Below are positions 53,370 to 61,882 of a stretch of DNA of 64,000 bases, in pieces. How positions within the stretch are numbered: position 1 is the stretch's first letter; every line of letters begins with the position of its first letter. The DNA comes from Paraktedonobacter sp035294465 (GTDB lineage Bacteria; Chloroflexota; Ktedonobacteria; Ktedonobacterales; Ktedonobacteraceae), in NCBI GenBank assembly GCA_035294465.1, contig DATGKW010000054.1, positions 1 to 64,000 on the forward strand, written 5' to 3'. The notes beneath the pieces are model-generated. The model made no database searches. It was not told where the DNA came from and saw only the letters and a list, made by a program, of their open reading frames with translations. The position numbers were made by a program, and so were the translations under genes.

Positions 53370-53398
53370 AGGATAAATACTTTTCATCATAATGTCAA
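53370..53398 (-). promoter_or_regulatory. Candidate promoter of the minus-strand biosynthetic operon
   Basis: On the minus strand a perfect TTGACA (53393-53398) is followed after 17 bases by TATCCT (53370-53375). It lies about 80 bases before the first gene at 53289, and no other gene comes between. This would drive a transcript of up to about 40 kb. The -10 box matches at four of six positions. Confidence 0.4.
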
Positions 53399-53641
53399 GT
53401 ATCTCGGCGTTTCGCTCAATCCTGTCAAACCAACACCGCTATGATATGATGAGCCGAGAACAATCCCCCCTGTTCATCTCTCCTCTTCAAGAATGCCTCG
53501 GTATCCCAACTTTTCTTCCCACCCATTCTCGCTGTGTTTTTCTTACTGGGAGTATGATGATTCACATGAACCTGAAAACATTGCGTCTTTCCCTTGTTCC
53601 CACCCCAGTTCTCGTGATGTTTCGCGGCACTCCAGAAAAGA

Positions 53642-53901
53642 GCAAAGCTGATTCTCGACGCTCTCATTGAGCACAGGTGGACACATGCTGAAAAGCCTGG
53701 GACCGCAAGCCGAGCCATTCTTTTGGATGGTTTGTCACCTACGCAGTTCTTGTAGCCGGCAAACGCATCCAGGTAGCCACTTCTGAGGTCGGATCGCCTG
53801 ATAAGGAACGGTGTGTAAAGCTCCCACTGGCTCTTTTCAATCGAAAAGCCAGCCAATCCACAGAATACCAATGCACGCCTTCCGCCCTTATCAAAGAATG
53901 A
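53642..53901 (+). pseudogene. Frameshifted gene remnant, possibly a transposase
   Basis: Two overlapping plus-strand stretches in different frames look coding: one (to the stop at 53753-53755) contains DALIEHRWTHAEKPGTASRA, the other (to the stop at 53899) contains GWFVTYAVLVAGKRIQVATS and KLPLALFNRKASQSTEY. A frameshift near 53725 would join them. I cannot name the family; a mobile-element origin is a guess from the position at the cluster edge. Confidence 0.3.
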
Positions 53902-53912
53902 TAGAGGCAGTA

Positions 53913-55916
53913 TCAAACCGCTTCCACAGAGACATTATCAAACTGCGCATTCACCCACTTGCTAACTAGCAGGGCGATCTGACCACTGGTATAGGTAGAG
54001 TCGCTGGCGGTGCCCAGCGGTTCATCATCGATTAGCGCTTGAATCGTGCCGTTCTGCAAAATCAAGGTGAGTCGATGCCATTGGTTCAGGCCAAAGGGCA
54101 CCGTACCCGAGGTCAGCACGGTATCGGTCAGCACCGTAGCAGTAGCATCTTCTCTGAAAAGCATCCACTGGCCCTCGTCGGTGATACGCAAATGATATCC
54201 CGTGGCCGCGCCGGCCAGGCGCACCTGGCTCGTCAGATTTCCGATCAGTTCAACGTAGCCGGCCTGTTCGAGCATCACATCTACGCCGACCTGGTAATTC
54301 TGCCAGGCGGGATCGCCCATGATCGTGATCGGCGCAATGGGCGAGCCACTGTGCCACGCGATAGGAGGAATCGTAATCACCTGGCGATAGCAGATACCGT
54401 GACGACCGCCGCCGCTTGGCGCCGTTTCAAACGCGCCATTGATATCAGAGAAGTAGCGGGCCAGATGGCCCGGCCGGTACCGCTCAAAGTCCTCGTGGAA
54501 GGGCAGGGCAAGATGAGCCGAAGCCGGGGAAACAGCTGTCCCCTTGCCCTGTCCCCTGGTTGTAGTCAGACTGTAGAGAAAGCCGGGCTGGAGTGTCAGG
54601 GTGTAAGAACCATCGGTGGGCACAAGCTGCTGAATGTGCAAAAAATAGTCGTCGGGATTTGAGGAAGCGAGATTGGTTGCCCAGACATGAACAGGACCGG
54701 CAGAGAGTCCGCCCATTACCTGAATTTGTACGGTTTGCGCCGCCGTGGCAGTCGTTGTCTCAATGATGGTGCTGTAATCGCGCTGGTTGGGCGAGCGCAG
54801 CGTGACATAGCTTCCGTTACTGCTCACCCCTCCCAGATAGCCGCAGGCGCTATCAATATAGTGCCAGCCAGGCCGGGTAAACTGGGTAGTATGAGCCACC
54901 ACCCAGATACTTTTGCCTACAGTATAGTTTCCCGACCAGGGCTCATCTGCCAGCATTAACCCATCACCGGCAAACGGCAGAGTAGGATACCAAGACGAAA
55001 TCAAGCTCCAGTTAATGTTGGCCGTGAGTCGTTCATTAATGTAATTGCGATTGAGGTACTGAGCCATGCTCGCACCTGTCGTATAGGACTGCGAGCCATT
55101 CTCGCTGGCCCATAGAGGCTTGCCGAGGCTGGCGGCATCGGGGGTTGGCGGACGCGTATTGGGATAATGCGAACCAATAACATCGATAGCGGCATTAAAG
55201 GCAGGATCATTGACCATATCGGTCGCGATATCCCAGAATCTCTCGTCGGGGGCAACAATTCTCGTCGTCAACCCATGGCTCACCAACGCCTGTTTCAGAT
55301 CCTCGAACCAGGTTTTATTGTAGCCGCTTTCGTTCCAGCCGCCGATGTAATCAATATGCAAGCCATGATCTAGCCAGGCATGCTCTATCCAGTTCAGCAG
55401 ATAGGTAATATTATCGTGTGACCAGAACGGCTCCGAGGGATCAATATCGGGGCTCGCCTCGAACCAGCCAGGAGCGCCCCATTCCAACCCATAGAGCTTG
55501 ATATCGGGATTGCGGGCTTTAGCCTGCTCCATCAGCCACCACTCATAGCCGCGATGATAGTTTTGATCGGTGCGGCTACGCATATGGCTGGCCTCAGACC
55601 CATTAGTCGAATTCGTATCGCCGCCGATCTCGACCTTGAGAATATGCAGGCTGGCCCCATAGCCCGGTTTGAATAGATAATCAAGTATCTCGCTTTGCTG
55701 GCGAGGTGGATAGTCAAAGAGCAGGCGCGAGGTGCCCCCGCCGCCACTGATAGCGCCAAAGCCCATAAAAGTGAGCCCTGTGCCCAGGCCATCAATCGTG
55801 ATCGTCTCCATGGCGGGCGAGTCGGCGAAGGCTGTGCTCCTTTCGCCGGCAACAGCTGCAAGTGCCGCGCTCGCGGAGAGTTGCAGAAAACGGCGTCGAT
55901 TGACATATCTTCTCAT
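53913..55916 (-). CDS. Secreted GH59-like beta-galactosidase (galactocerebrosidase family)
   Basis: A 667-residue enzyme with a Tat-type signal peptide (RRRFLQLSASAALAAVAG). The catalytic part is TIM-barrel-like, with the acid/base Glu in GGWNESGYN and the nucleophile Glu in LWASENGSQSY, the pattern of family GH59. After a beta-sandwich region a C-terminal laminin-G-like domain begins near LPFHEDFERY and ends with NAQFDNVSVEAV. GH59 enzymes release galactose from galactolipids or related galactosides; in bacteria plant-derived galactan or pectin side chains are plausible. It follows the solute-binding protein gene by 36 bases and belongs to the importer operon. Confidence 0.85.
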   Translation of the reverse strand: MRRYVNRRRFLQLSASAALAAVAGERSTAFADSPAMETITIDGLGTGLTFMGFGAISGGGGTSRLLFDYPPRQQSEILDYLFKPGYGASLHILKVEIGGDTNSTNGSEASHMRSRTDQNYHRGYEWWLMEQAKARNPDIKLYGLEWGAPGWFEASPDIDPSEPFWSHDNITYLLNWIEHAWLDHGLHIDYIGGWNESGYNKTWFEDLKQALVSHGLTTRIVAPDERFWDIATDMVNDPAFNAAIDVIGSHYPNTRPPTPDAASLGKPLWASENGSQSYTTGASMAQYLNRNYINERLTANINWSLISSWYPTLPFAGDGLMLADEPWSGNYTVGKSIWVVAHTTQFTRPGWHYIDSACGYLGGVSSNGSYVTLRSPNQRDYSTIIETTTATAAQTVQIQVMGGLSAGPVHVWATNLASSNPDDYFLHIQQLVPTDGSYTLTLQPGFLYSLTTTRGQGKGTAVSPASAHLALPFHEDFERYRPGHLARYFSDINGAFETAPSGGGRHGICYRQVITIPPIAWHSGSPIAPITIMGDPAWQNYQVGVDVMLEQAGYVELIGNLTSQVRLAGAATGYHLRITDEGQWMLFREDATATVLTDTVLTSGTVPFGLNQWHRLTLILQNGTIQALIDDEPLGTASDSTYTSGQIALLVSKWVNAQFDNVSVEAV

Positions 55917-55952
55917 CGCAACGAGTCTCCTTCCTCTCTTGAGGCCGTAGAA

Positions 55953-57569
55953 CTAGGGTTGCAGGCCCTTAGCGCGCAGATTTTGCGCCGCCTGGCTCTC
56001 CCAGGCAGCAACACTCAGATTGCCCAACCCCTGGATAAATGAATTCCAGGTGCTGGAATTGAGCGCCTTGCGACCTGTGACAAACTGCACCACACCCTGT
56101 TCAATGTAACTATCAATGTCAGCCTGGTTCGTGGCTGGCTGAATAGCTCCCAGCTTTGTGCCATTTTCCCAGGGCATGCTGGAGAATTCCTGCAAGGTCT
56201 GTAAGAGATTGATCGTCCGCCCATTGATCGTCTTATAGCTGGGGTAGCGAGCTGCAAGCTCAGCCGGACTGTTGTTGAGCGAAAGATTGCGGATCTGGAT
56301 AAGCGGTTGGGCCGCGGCCGCGAGAAAAGGCGTAGGCACGCCCTCGGTTGTGATATTGCCATGAGCGTCCAGATTGTAATTGATCCCCTTCTGCCCAAAA
56401 CTGGCCAGGTAATACCCATCGCCTGAATTGAGCCACTCCAGGAATTTAGCGATGGCAGGGCCTTTGCCATTGTTGAGAGCGTTCTGCGAAACCGCCCAGC
56501 TAAAGCGCGCGTCCGAGTAATCCGCCACCGCCGATCTACCGCCAGGTCCCACCGGGGGTGAAAGTGGCACAAGCTCGGCATCTGGAAAATTCTTATCGAA
56601 TGGCGCATAGTTGGACTGACCAAGAGCGGCCGCGAAGTCTTCCCAGAAGATGCCGTACTTCCCCTGCTTCCAGCGTGCCCGGAAGTCGTCGGTGGTCAGC
56701 GTTGGCCAGTCCGGGTCGATAACTCGCGCACCTATCAGATCTCTGACAAACCCCGTGGCCTGCATAAAATTAGGATTACGTACACTCAAATGAAGGGTGC
56801 CAGGTGTGTTCAGATCCCAGGGACCAGGGAGGCCATACGCGCCGTAGAGTGGGGCAAAATAGTTCCCGATACCTTCGGTATAGGTCGTTGTGTCAAGGAT
56901 CGCTCCAAAACCATAGGCGCCATTCTGAGTGAAAGCCCTGGCAACGTTCATAAAATCATCCAGCGTCTTCGGCATCGGCAGCCCCTGCCTATCCAACCAG
57001 TCCTTGCGGATAAAATAGCCTGTGCGTTTGCCCAGCAGGCCGGCGCTTTCGGGCAAGGCGTATTGTTTGCCATTCACCATAAACAGTTTGTTCAGCGTCT
57101 CATCGCTATAGCGATCCTTCGTGCGCTGCGGCATCTGGGGCAGCAGACTATCCACAGCGCCTACCAGGCCCAGGTTGACCCACTGGAAAAGCAAGCTATT
57201 GCTGATATTCTGGAAAAAATCCGGCAGCTCGTTGGCCGCCGCCGCTGCACTCATTTTGGTCAGGCCGTCGTTGCCCAATGGCAACAAGACCACCGACAGA
57301 TCGATATTGAGATCCTTACGCACAGCGCTATAGAGAAACCAGTTGGAAGGGGGCGCGGCAACTTCTGGTACGGCCGGGTTGATCCAGATCGTCAGCTTCG
57401 TCGGGCCGGACTTCGTCGGGCCACCGCCACAGGCCGCCAGGGCAGCGCCCCCCGCCAGGGCAACTCCGCTCGCTGCCATACCGCGCAGCACCTGGCGGCG
57501 TGTGAGACGCGCGCCACGAGGCTGTCGGGAGGTCTGCTCACCATCATGAATAGATAACCTTGACATCAT
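55953..57569 (-). CDS. Sugar ABC transporter substrate-binding lipoprotein (LplA-like)
   Basis: A 538-residue extracellular solute-binding protein. The N-terminus has twin arginine (LTRRQVLRG), a hydrophobic segment and a lipobox LAAC followed by GGG, so it is probably exported by Tat and anchored to the membrane as a lipoprotein. Length and the co-transcribed LplB- and LplC-like permeases place it in the oligosaccharide (CUT1, aldouronate-type) group. The start at 57569 is set by GAGAGGAGAA upstream; a longer in-frame start overlaps the permease gene and is rejected. No ATPase gene is in the operon, as is usual when a shared MsmK-type ATPase serves several importers. Likely substrate: a pectin-derived oligosaccharide. 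Confidence 0.9.
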   Translation of the reverse strand: MMSRLSIHDGEQTSRQPRGARLTRRQVLRGMAASGVALAGGAALAACGGGPTKSGPTKLTIWINPAVPEVAAPPSNWFLYSAVRKDLNIDLSVVLLPLGNDGLTKMSAAAAANELPDFFQNISNSLLFQWVNLGLVGAVDSLLPQMPQRTKDRYSDETLNKLFMVNGKQYALPESAGLLGKRTGYFIRKDWLDRQGLPMPKTLDDFMNVARAFTQNGAYGFGAILDTTTYTEGIGNYFAPLYGAYGLPGPWDLNTPGTLHLSVRNPNFMQATGFVRDLIGARVIDPDWPTLTTDDFRARWKQGKYGIFWEDFAAALGQSNYAPFDKNFPDAELVPLSPPVGPGGRSAVADYSDARFSWAVSQNALNNGKGPAIAKFLEWLNSGDGYYLASFGQKGINYNLDAHGNITTEGVPTPFLAAAAQPLIQIRNLSLNNSPAELAARYPSYKTINGRTINLLQTLQEFSSMPWENGTKLGAIQPATNQADIDSYIEQGVVQFVTGRKALNSSTWNSFIQGLGNLSVAAWESQAAQNLRAKGLQP

Positions 57570-57622
57570 GTGTTCTCCTCTCTGAGTTTGCACGTACACA
57601 TACAAAAGGAAACAGGCGCACT

Positions 57623-58591
57623 TTATTCCTTCACGCTGCCTAGCAAGACCCCTTTGGTGAAATGCCGCTGAATCCACGGATACAAGGCCAGCATCGGCAG
57701 CATCGTCAGAATCACCGCCGCCATCTTGAGCGCGTCCTGGGGAGTGGAACTGAGCGCATTCTGCCCGACATAATCGCTCATACTCGATGCGGTCAGGATA
57801 TTGCGCAGCAAGACCGGCAAAGGCATCATATTCGAGTTATTCAAATACAGAATAGGCAGGAAAAACTCGTTCCATTGGCCTACGGCGTAAAACATGCCAA
57901 TGGTCAGCATAATCGGTTTGGACAGAGGCAGAATAATCCGCCACAAAACCTGCCATTCGTTGGCCCCATCCACAATAGCCGCCTCGCGCAAACTGGAGGG
58001 CAGGTTCTGGAAAAAGGTTTTCATGACCAGCAGGTTAAAAACGCTGATTCCCCCCGGCAGAATCACCGCCGCGAAGGTATTGAGCAGGTCCAGATCCTTC
58101 ACCGTCAGGTAGGTTGGGATCAGGCCAGGGTTGAACAAGAACGTAAACAGAATCAGCGAGAGAATGAGGTTGCGCCCAGGCAAACCCTTGATGGTAAGCC
58201 CATAAGCTGTCAATGTCGTCAGCACCATATTGGTAGTCACGCCGAAGCCAGTGATGATGCAGCTATTGAGAAGGGCCTGGAGAAAAGCGCCGGAACTAAA
58301 AAGCTGAACATACGCCTCCGGGGTCCACTCATTGAAAGGAAGAAAGATCGTATATCCCTGAAGCTGATTGGCAGTGTAAGGTGTAAAGGAGATGACGACC
58401 ACGTACCACAGGGGAATCACGATTGCGGCCAGCACACCGACCAGCAGAAGAGTCACCACGCTTTCAAAGATCAGGTCATCCTTGCCGATCCTGCGCCTCT
58501 TGCTCCGCTTGATGATTTTTGCGTCTTCGATTACCGGACCGTGAGCTGCACCGCCCTTTTGCTTACTGCGCGAGACGGTTTCTGTCTCCAT
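57623..58591 (-). CDS. Sugar ABC transporter permease (LplC-like)
   Basis: A 322-residue inner-membrane permease with about six helices after a charged N-terminus. The cytoplasmic loop that contacts the ATPase reads SLREAAIVDGANEWQVLWRI, the EAA motif of binding-protein-dependent importers. It ends with the FTKGVLLGSVKE tail typical of LplC. It lies 20 bases after the partner permease and 53 before the binding protein. Confidence 0.92.
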   Translation of the reverse strand: METETVSRSKQKGGAAHGPVIEDAKIIKRSKRRRIGKDDLIFESVVTLLLVGVLAAIVIPLWYVVVISFTPYTANQLQGYTIFLPFNEWTPEAYVQLFSSGAFLQALLNSCIITGFGVTTNMVLTTLTAYGLTIKGLPGRNLILSLILFTFLFNPGLIPTYLTVKDLDLLNTFAAVILPGGISVFNLLVMKTFFQNLPSSLREAAIVDGANEWQVLWRIILPLSKPIMLTIGMFYAVGQWNEFFLPILYLNNSNMMPLPVLLRNILTASSMSDYVGQNALSSTPQDALKMAAVILTMLPMLALYPWIQRHFTKGVLLGSVKE

Positions 58592-58611
58592 ACATGCTTA
58601 CTCCCCTGGTC

Positions 58612-59568
58612 TTAATACAAGCTACTGCCGGCAAAGCGCTTGGCCGCTCGATTGGCAACCACGATCAGGAGCAGGCCGATTACGCCTTTGAACAGGCCCA
58701 CCGCTGTCGCCAGGCTGAACTGGAAATTCAAAAGGCCCTGGCGGTAGACCCAGGTGTCGATGACATCACCTACGCTGTACACAGGTACTGAATAGAGCAC
58801 CCAGATTTGCTCGAACCCGGCATCCAGAATATTGCCCAGCCGCAGAAGCGTGACCAGCACAATGACGTCTCTGATACCGGGCAGCGAGACATGCCAGATG
58901 CGTCGCCAGCGAGAAGCCCCATCAATGGCAGCAGCTTCATACTGCGTGGGATCAATCGCCAGCAAGGCCGCCAGATAGATAATCGCGCTCCAGCCTGTTT
59001 CTTTCCAGATGTCCGAACTGACTATGATGCCGCGAAACCAGTTTGGATCGGTTAAGAAATCTATCGGCTGCACTCCCGCCTTCCCGATAGCCTGGTTGAC
59101 CAGACCCTCGCTCGGCGAGAGCAGAGCAAGCAGAACCCCAAGCATGACTACCCACGAGAGGAAATGCGGGAGATAGACGACTGTCTGGGTCAGACGAGCC
59201 AGTTTCAAAAAGCGGGCCTCGCTGATGGCTATCGCCAGGATAATCGCTGGAGGAATGCCAAAGATGAGTTTCGCAGCGCTGATGATGAGTGTGTTGGTAA
59301 TCAACTCGCCGAAATAGTAGGAGTGAAAGAAGTAGATAAAATTTTCCAACCCGACCCAGGGACTTCCCGTGACTCCGAGCAGAGGCTCAAAATTCTTGAA
59401 AGCAATCTGCGCCATGTAGAGCGGGCCGTAACGAAAGATCGCAAAATAGACCAGACCTGGCAATAAGATCACATAAACCATACGATAACGCCAGATCCGT
59501 TTGAGCAACTGACCCACAGAGCCAGGTGACTGGCGTGCTTTCACAGGCAACAGTGCCTTTACATTCAT
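58612..59568 (-). CDS. Sugar ABC transporter permease (LplB-like)
   Basis: A 318-residue inner-membrane permease, first gene of the importer operon. It has about six helices and the EAA loop YEAAAIDGASRWRRIWHV. RYGPLYMAQIAFKNF near the N-terminus is typical of the LplB group. The ATG at 59568 follows AGGAGTGA. The mirror-image promoter region at 59662-59952 lies directly upstream, so a LacI-type sugar repressor probably controls it. Confidence 0.92.
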   Translation of the reverse strand: MNVKALLPVKARQSPGSVGQLLKRIWRYRMVYVILLPGLVYFAIFRYGPLYMAQIAFKNFEPLLGVTGSPWVGLENFIYFFHSYYFGELITNTLIISAAKLIFGIPPAIILAIAISEARFLKLARLTQTVVYLPHFLSWVVMLGVLLALLSPSEGLVNQAIGKAGVQPIDFLTDPNWFRGIIVSSDIWKETGWSAIIYLAALLAIDPTQYEAAAIDGASRWRRIWHVSLPGIRDVIVLVTLLRLGNILDAGFEQIWVLYSVPVYSVGDVIDTWVYRQGLLNFQFSLATAVGLFKGVIGLLLIVVANRAAKRFAGSSLY

Positions 59569-59696
59569 GTATCACTCCTGATAAATATATCTCCTTCGAT
59601 AGATAGACAAGTCCTCGAGGACTTCTTTCCAGATCAATTATGTTACCAGTAGATTAAATGTAAACGTTTACTTTGAAACGTTTCAATCTCACAGGA

Positions 59697-59726
59697 AGTA
59701 TAAAAGATAGCTATTCAGATTGTCAA
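59697..59726 (-). promoter_or_regulatory. Candidate promoter of the importer-GH59 operon
   Basis: Minus-strand TTGACA (59721-59726), 18-base spacer, TATACT (59697-59702). The palindromic operator at 59674-59685 begins about 11 bases downstream of the -10 box, a position suited to repression. Confidence 0.6.
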
Positions 59727-59887
59727 GACCAAAAAGCAGGTCGGTTTCGTTCTTATTCCTTGCCAGGCATGGGACCCTCCAGGACAGTGCGATACCGGCG
59801 CAACAGTAAGGAAATGACGGCGGAAGCGGCTTGAAAGCGTTGGGTATGACTTAATGAAAAGCAAAAGAGCGCCGAAAAGATCCGCCC

Positions 59888-59917
59888 TTGACAAGCTACA
59901 AATCCATCTTTTATACT
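59888..59917 (+). promoter_or_regulatory. Candidate promoter of the rhamnogalacturonan lyase gene
   Basis: TTGACA (59888-59893), 18-base spacer, TATACT (59912-59917), followed by the operator at 59929-59940. It is the mirror image of the importer promoter, so one regulator should control both directions equally. Confidence 0.6.
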
Positions 59918-60109
59918 TCCTGTGAGATTGAAACGTTTCAAAGTAAACGTTTTATGTCCGAAGTGGAGTCGGAGGTCTGAATACTTGATAGGTTGTTCTG
60001 TAGCGCGTTTCCCGGTATATTCCTAACGAAATGGTAGCAGCATTGTTAGCCTGCCACTTCTCTTTTTGTGAACAGGGTAGTTCTACGTACATGCAAGGAG
60101 GACCAGACA

Positions 60110-61840
60110 ATGGCATTCACGCGGCGGCGTGCTCTTCAAATAGGAGCTTCATCAGCCCTTAGCTTGCTTCTCCCTCCATTATCCCTCTTTCCTTCATCCC
60201 AGGCGAACGCAGAAGAGCCTGGAGAAACTCCTGTTTCTCTGGAAATCTCAGGGATGGACTCGACCATATCCAACGCTTTCTTTACGGTTAAGTTCAACAG
60301 TTCTGGAACCGGCTATTCGCTTGTCTGGCAGGGCCAGGAATGGATTGGACCGGCCAAAGGCTTCTATAGCTCGGTAAACGGAAGTCTGGATTTCGCCCCC
60401 ACACAGCTCGTTGTGACGACGAATACGCCGCACATGGTGGATATTGCCTATATCAGCGATTGGGGCGAGCTGCATTATGTCGTGTTCAGCAATCTCAGCG
60501 GCATGTACTCGTATTTTGTGGCAACCGGTATTGGCACGGTGGGAGAATACCGCACCCTCTATCGTTTCAATGGGAATCTCATCAACATCGGCTACAATGG
60601 CGTTGAACGCGCCATCGCTTTCCCTTCGCTGGCCGAGATCGAAGCCTCGACCGTGTTACAGGACTCGACCTATTTATTGCCCGATGGGACGGTCTACACC
60701 AAGTATGACGCCTCTACCTACTGCTATTTGCAGGATAGGCTACACGGCGTCTATAACAGCGAGTTCGGGGCCTGGATGATCTCACCCAGCCACGAATATG
60801 TCAACGGGGGACCGATGAAGCAGGAGCTGACAGTGCATATGGATGCCTCTAGTGGAGACGCTGTGTTGCTCAATATGCTCGCAGCCAGCCACTTCGGCAC
60901 GCCCTCGGTAACGATCCCCAGCGGCAAGATCTATGGCCCCTGGCTAGTCTACCTCAACAATGGCAGCATTGATGATGCGTTGAGACAGGCTGCCAGAGAA
61001 GAGTCCCGATGGCCGTATCGCTGGTTGTCCAATCCTCATTATCCCCTGGAACGCTCAGTCGTGACCGGCAGGCTGCGTCTCGCCGATGGCCGGCCGGCGG
61101 CGGGCGCGATGATCATCCTGGCTCAGCCAGGAGGCGATGTCTACGCGCAAGGCTCGGATTATATCTTCTTTGCGCAGGCTGACTTTTCCGGATCTTTTTT
61201 CATTCCCCACGTGCGCCCGGAAACGTATAGCCTGTACGCGTTCGCAAACGGCGGGCTAATCGGCGATGTGACCGATCAGTTTGAGCAGGATGGCATTACG
61301 GTGAGCGGACCGTGGGTCGATCTGGGTCAGCTCACCTGGTCGCCTCCCCAATACAAACATTTCCTGTGGCAGATTGGCCATGCAGACCGCAAGGCCGATG
61401 AATTCCGTCTGGGAAATGTGCCACGTCAGTATGGCCTGTGGAACCAGGTGCCAGCCAATCTGATATATACTATTGGCCAGAGCACTCACGAAAACGACTG
61501 GTACTACGCACAGACCCAGGTGGGCACCTGGACAATTAACTTCAACCTTGAGAGAACATATAGCGGCACTGCTCACCTGACGATAGCTCTGGCCGGCATG
61601 AGCCGGACGGCAGCCGTTACGGTAGCAGTCAACGGGAGCGCAGTGGGAGCATATCCAGCCTTTACGAATGATATGGCCATTTATCGCAGCGCCAATCAGA
61701 GCGGCTATTACCACTTGATTCCTTTCACGTTCCCGGCTACCCTGTTGCAAACAGGCGCGAACTCCGTTACGCTCCAGGCCACAGAGGTGAGCAGCGGCGG
61801 TGGCGCAATGTATGATACGATCAAGCTGGAGGTCGACTGA
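60110..61840 (+). CDS. Secreted PL4-family rhamnogalacturonan lyase
   Basis: A 576-residue polysaccharide lyase that cleaves the rhamnogalacturonan I backbone of pectin by beta-elimination. It has a Tat-type signal (TRRRALQIGASSALSL). The catalytic beta-sandwich spans roughly residues 45-320, a middle Fn3-like domain begins at VTGRLRLADGRPAAG, and a carbohydrate-binding-like C-terminal domain starts at FLWQIGHADRKADEF, followed by NVPRQYGLW and HENDWYYAQ, hallmarks of PL4. AAGGAGG precedes the ATG at 60110; an upstream GTG at 60068 is less likely. It diverges from the importer operon under shared operators, so degradation and uptake are probably co-regulated. Confidence 0.9.
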   Translation: MAFTRRRALQIGASSALSLLLPPLSLFPSSQANAEEPGETPVSLEISGMDSTISNAFFTVKFNSSGTGYSLVWQGQEWIGPAKGFYSSVNGSLDFAPTQLVVTTNTPHMVDIAYISDWGELHYVVFSNLSGMYSYFVATGIGTVGEYRTLYRFNGNLINIGYNGVERAIAFPSLAEIEASTVLQDSTYLLPDGTVYTKYDASTYCYLQDRLHGVYNSEFGAWMISPSHEYVNGGPMKQELTVHMDASSGDAVLLNMLAASHFGTPSVTIPSGKIYGPWLVYLNNGSIDDALRQAAREESRWPYRWLSNPHYPLERSVVTGRLRLADGRPAAGAMIILAQPGGDVYAQGSDYIFFAQADFSGSFFIPHVRPETYSLYAFANGGLIGDVTDQFEQDGITVSGPWVDLGQLTWSPPQYKHFLWQIGHADRKADEFRLGNVPRQYGLWNQVPANLIYTIGQSTHENDWYYAQTQVGTWTINFNLERTYSGTAHLTIALAGMSRTAAVTVAVNGSAVGAYPAFTNDMAIYRSANQSGYYHLIPFTFPATLLQTGANSVTLQATEVSSGGGAMYDTIKLEVD

Positions 61841-61851
61841 TCAGGATGGGA

Positions 61852-61882
61852 TGTAGCCACGCGTGCAAGGAGCGTGGCTACA
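61852..61882. terminator. Hairpin between convergent lyase and glycosidase genes
   Basis: Perfect 11-base arms (TGTAGCCACGC and its complement) around a nine-base loop. It begins 12 bases after the lyase stop and overlaps the stop of the convergent gene at 61878-61880. No long T run follows on either side, so it may act mainly as an RNA 3'-end structure for both transcripts. Confidence 0.55.

Larger units (their letters stand above)
53332..53912. other. Gap between biosynthetic locus and glycosidase gene
   Basis: The left part holds the operon promoter. The rest has no intact gene. A minus-strand open frame across 53425-53916 has no recognisable motif and is probably a chance reading. Plus-strand coding remnants at 53642-53901 are listed separately. 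A second TTGACA lies at 53423-53428 on the minus strand without a suitable -10 box. Confidence 0.45.
59662..59952. repeat. 47-bp perfect inverted repeat with LacI-type operators
   Basis: The arms 59662-59708 and 59906-59952 are exact reverse complements. Each contains TGAAACGTTTCA (59674-59685 and 59929-59940) and a second AAACGTTT core (GTAAACGTTTAC at 59660-59671; its mate at 59943-59954 is imperfect at the edge). These fit LacI/CcpA-family operators. The layout puts the operators just downstream of both -10 boxes. Confidence 0.9.
59569..60109. other. Divergent regulatory region between importer and lyase genes
   Basis: No gene is seen. The region is filled by a 47-base perfect inverted repeat (59662-59708 and 59906-59952) with a 197-base interior, two promoter candidates facing outward and four palindromic operator sites. 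The remainder up to the lyase start is a leader with AAGGAGG at 60095-60101. Confidence 0.7.

Noticed and set aside
53425..53916. Minus-strand open frame of 163 codons next to the GH59 gene
   Set aside because: No motif, atypical composition, and the opposite strand shows better coding-like sequence.
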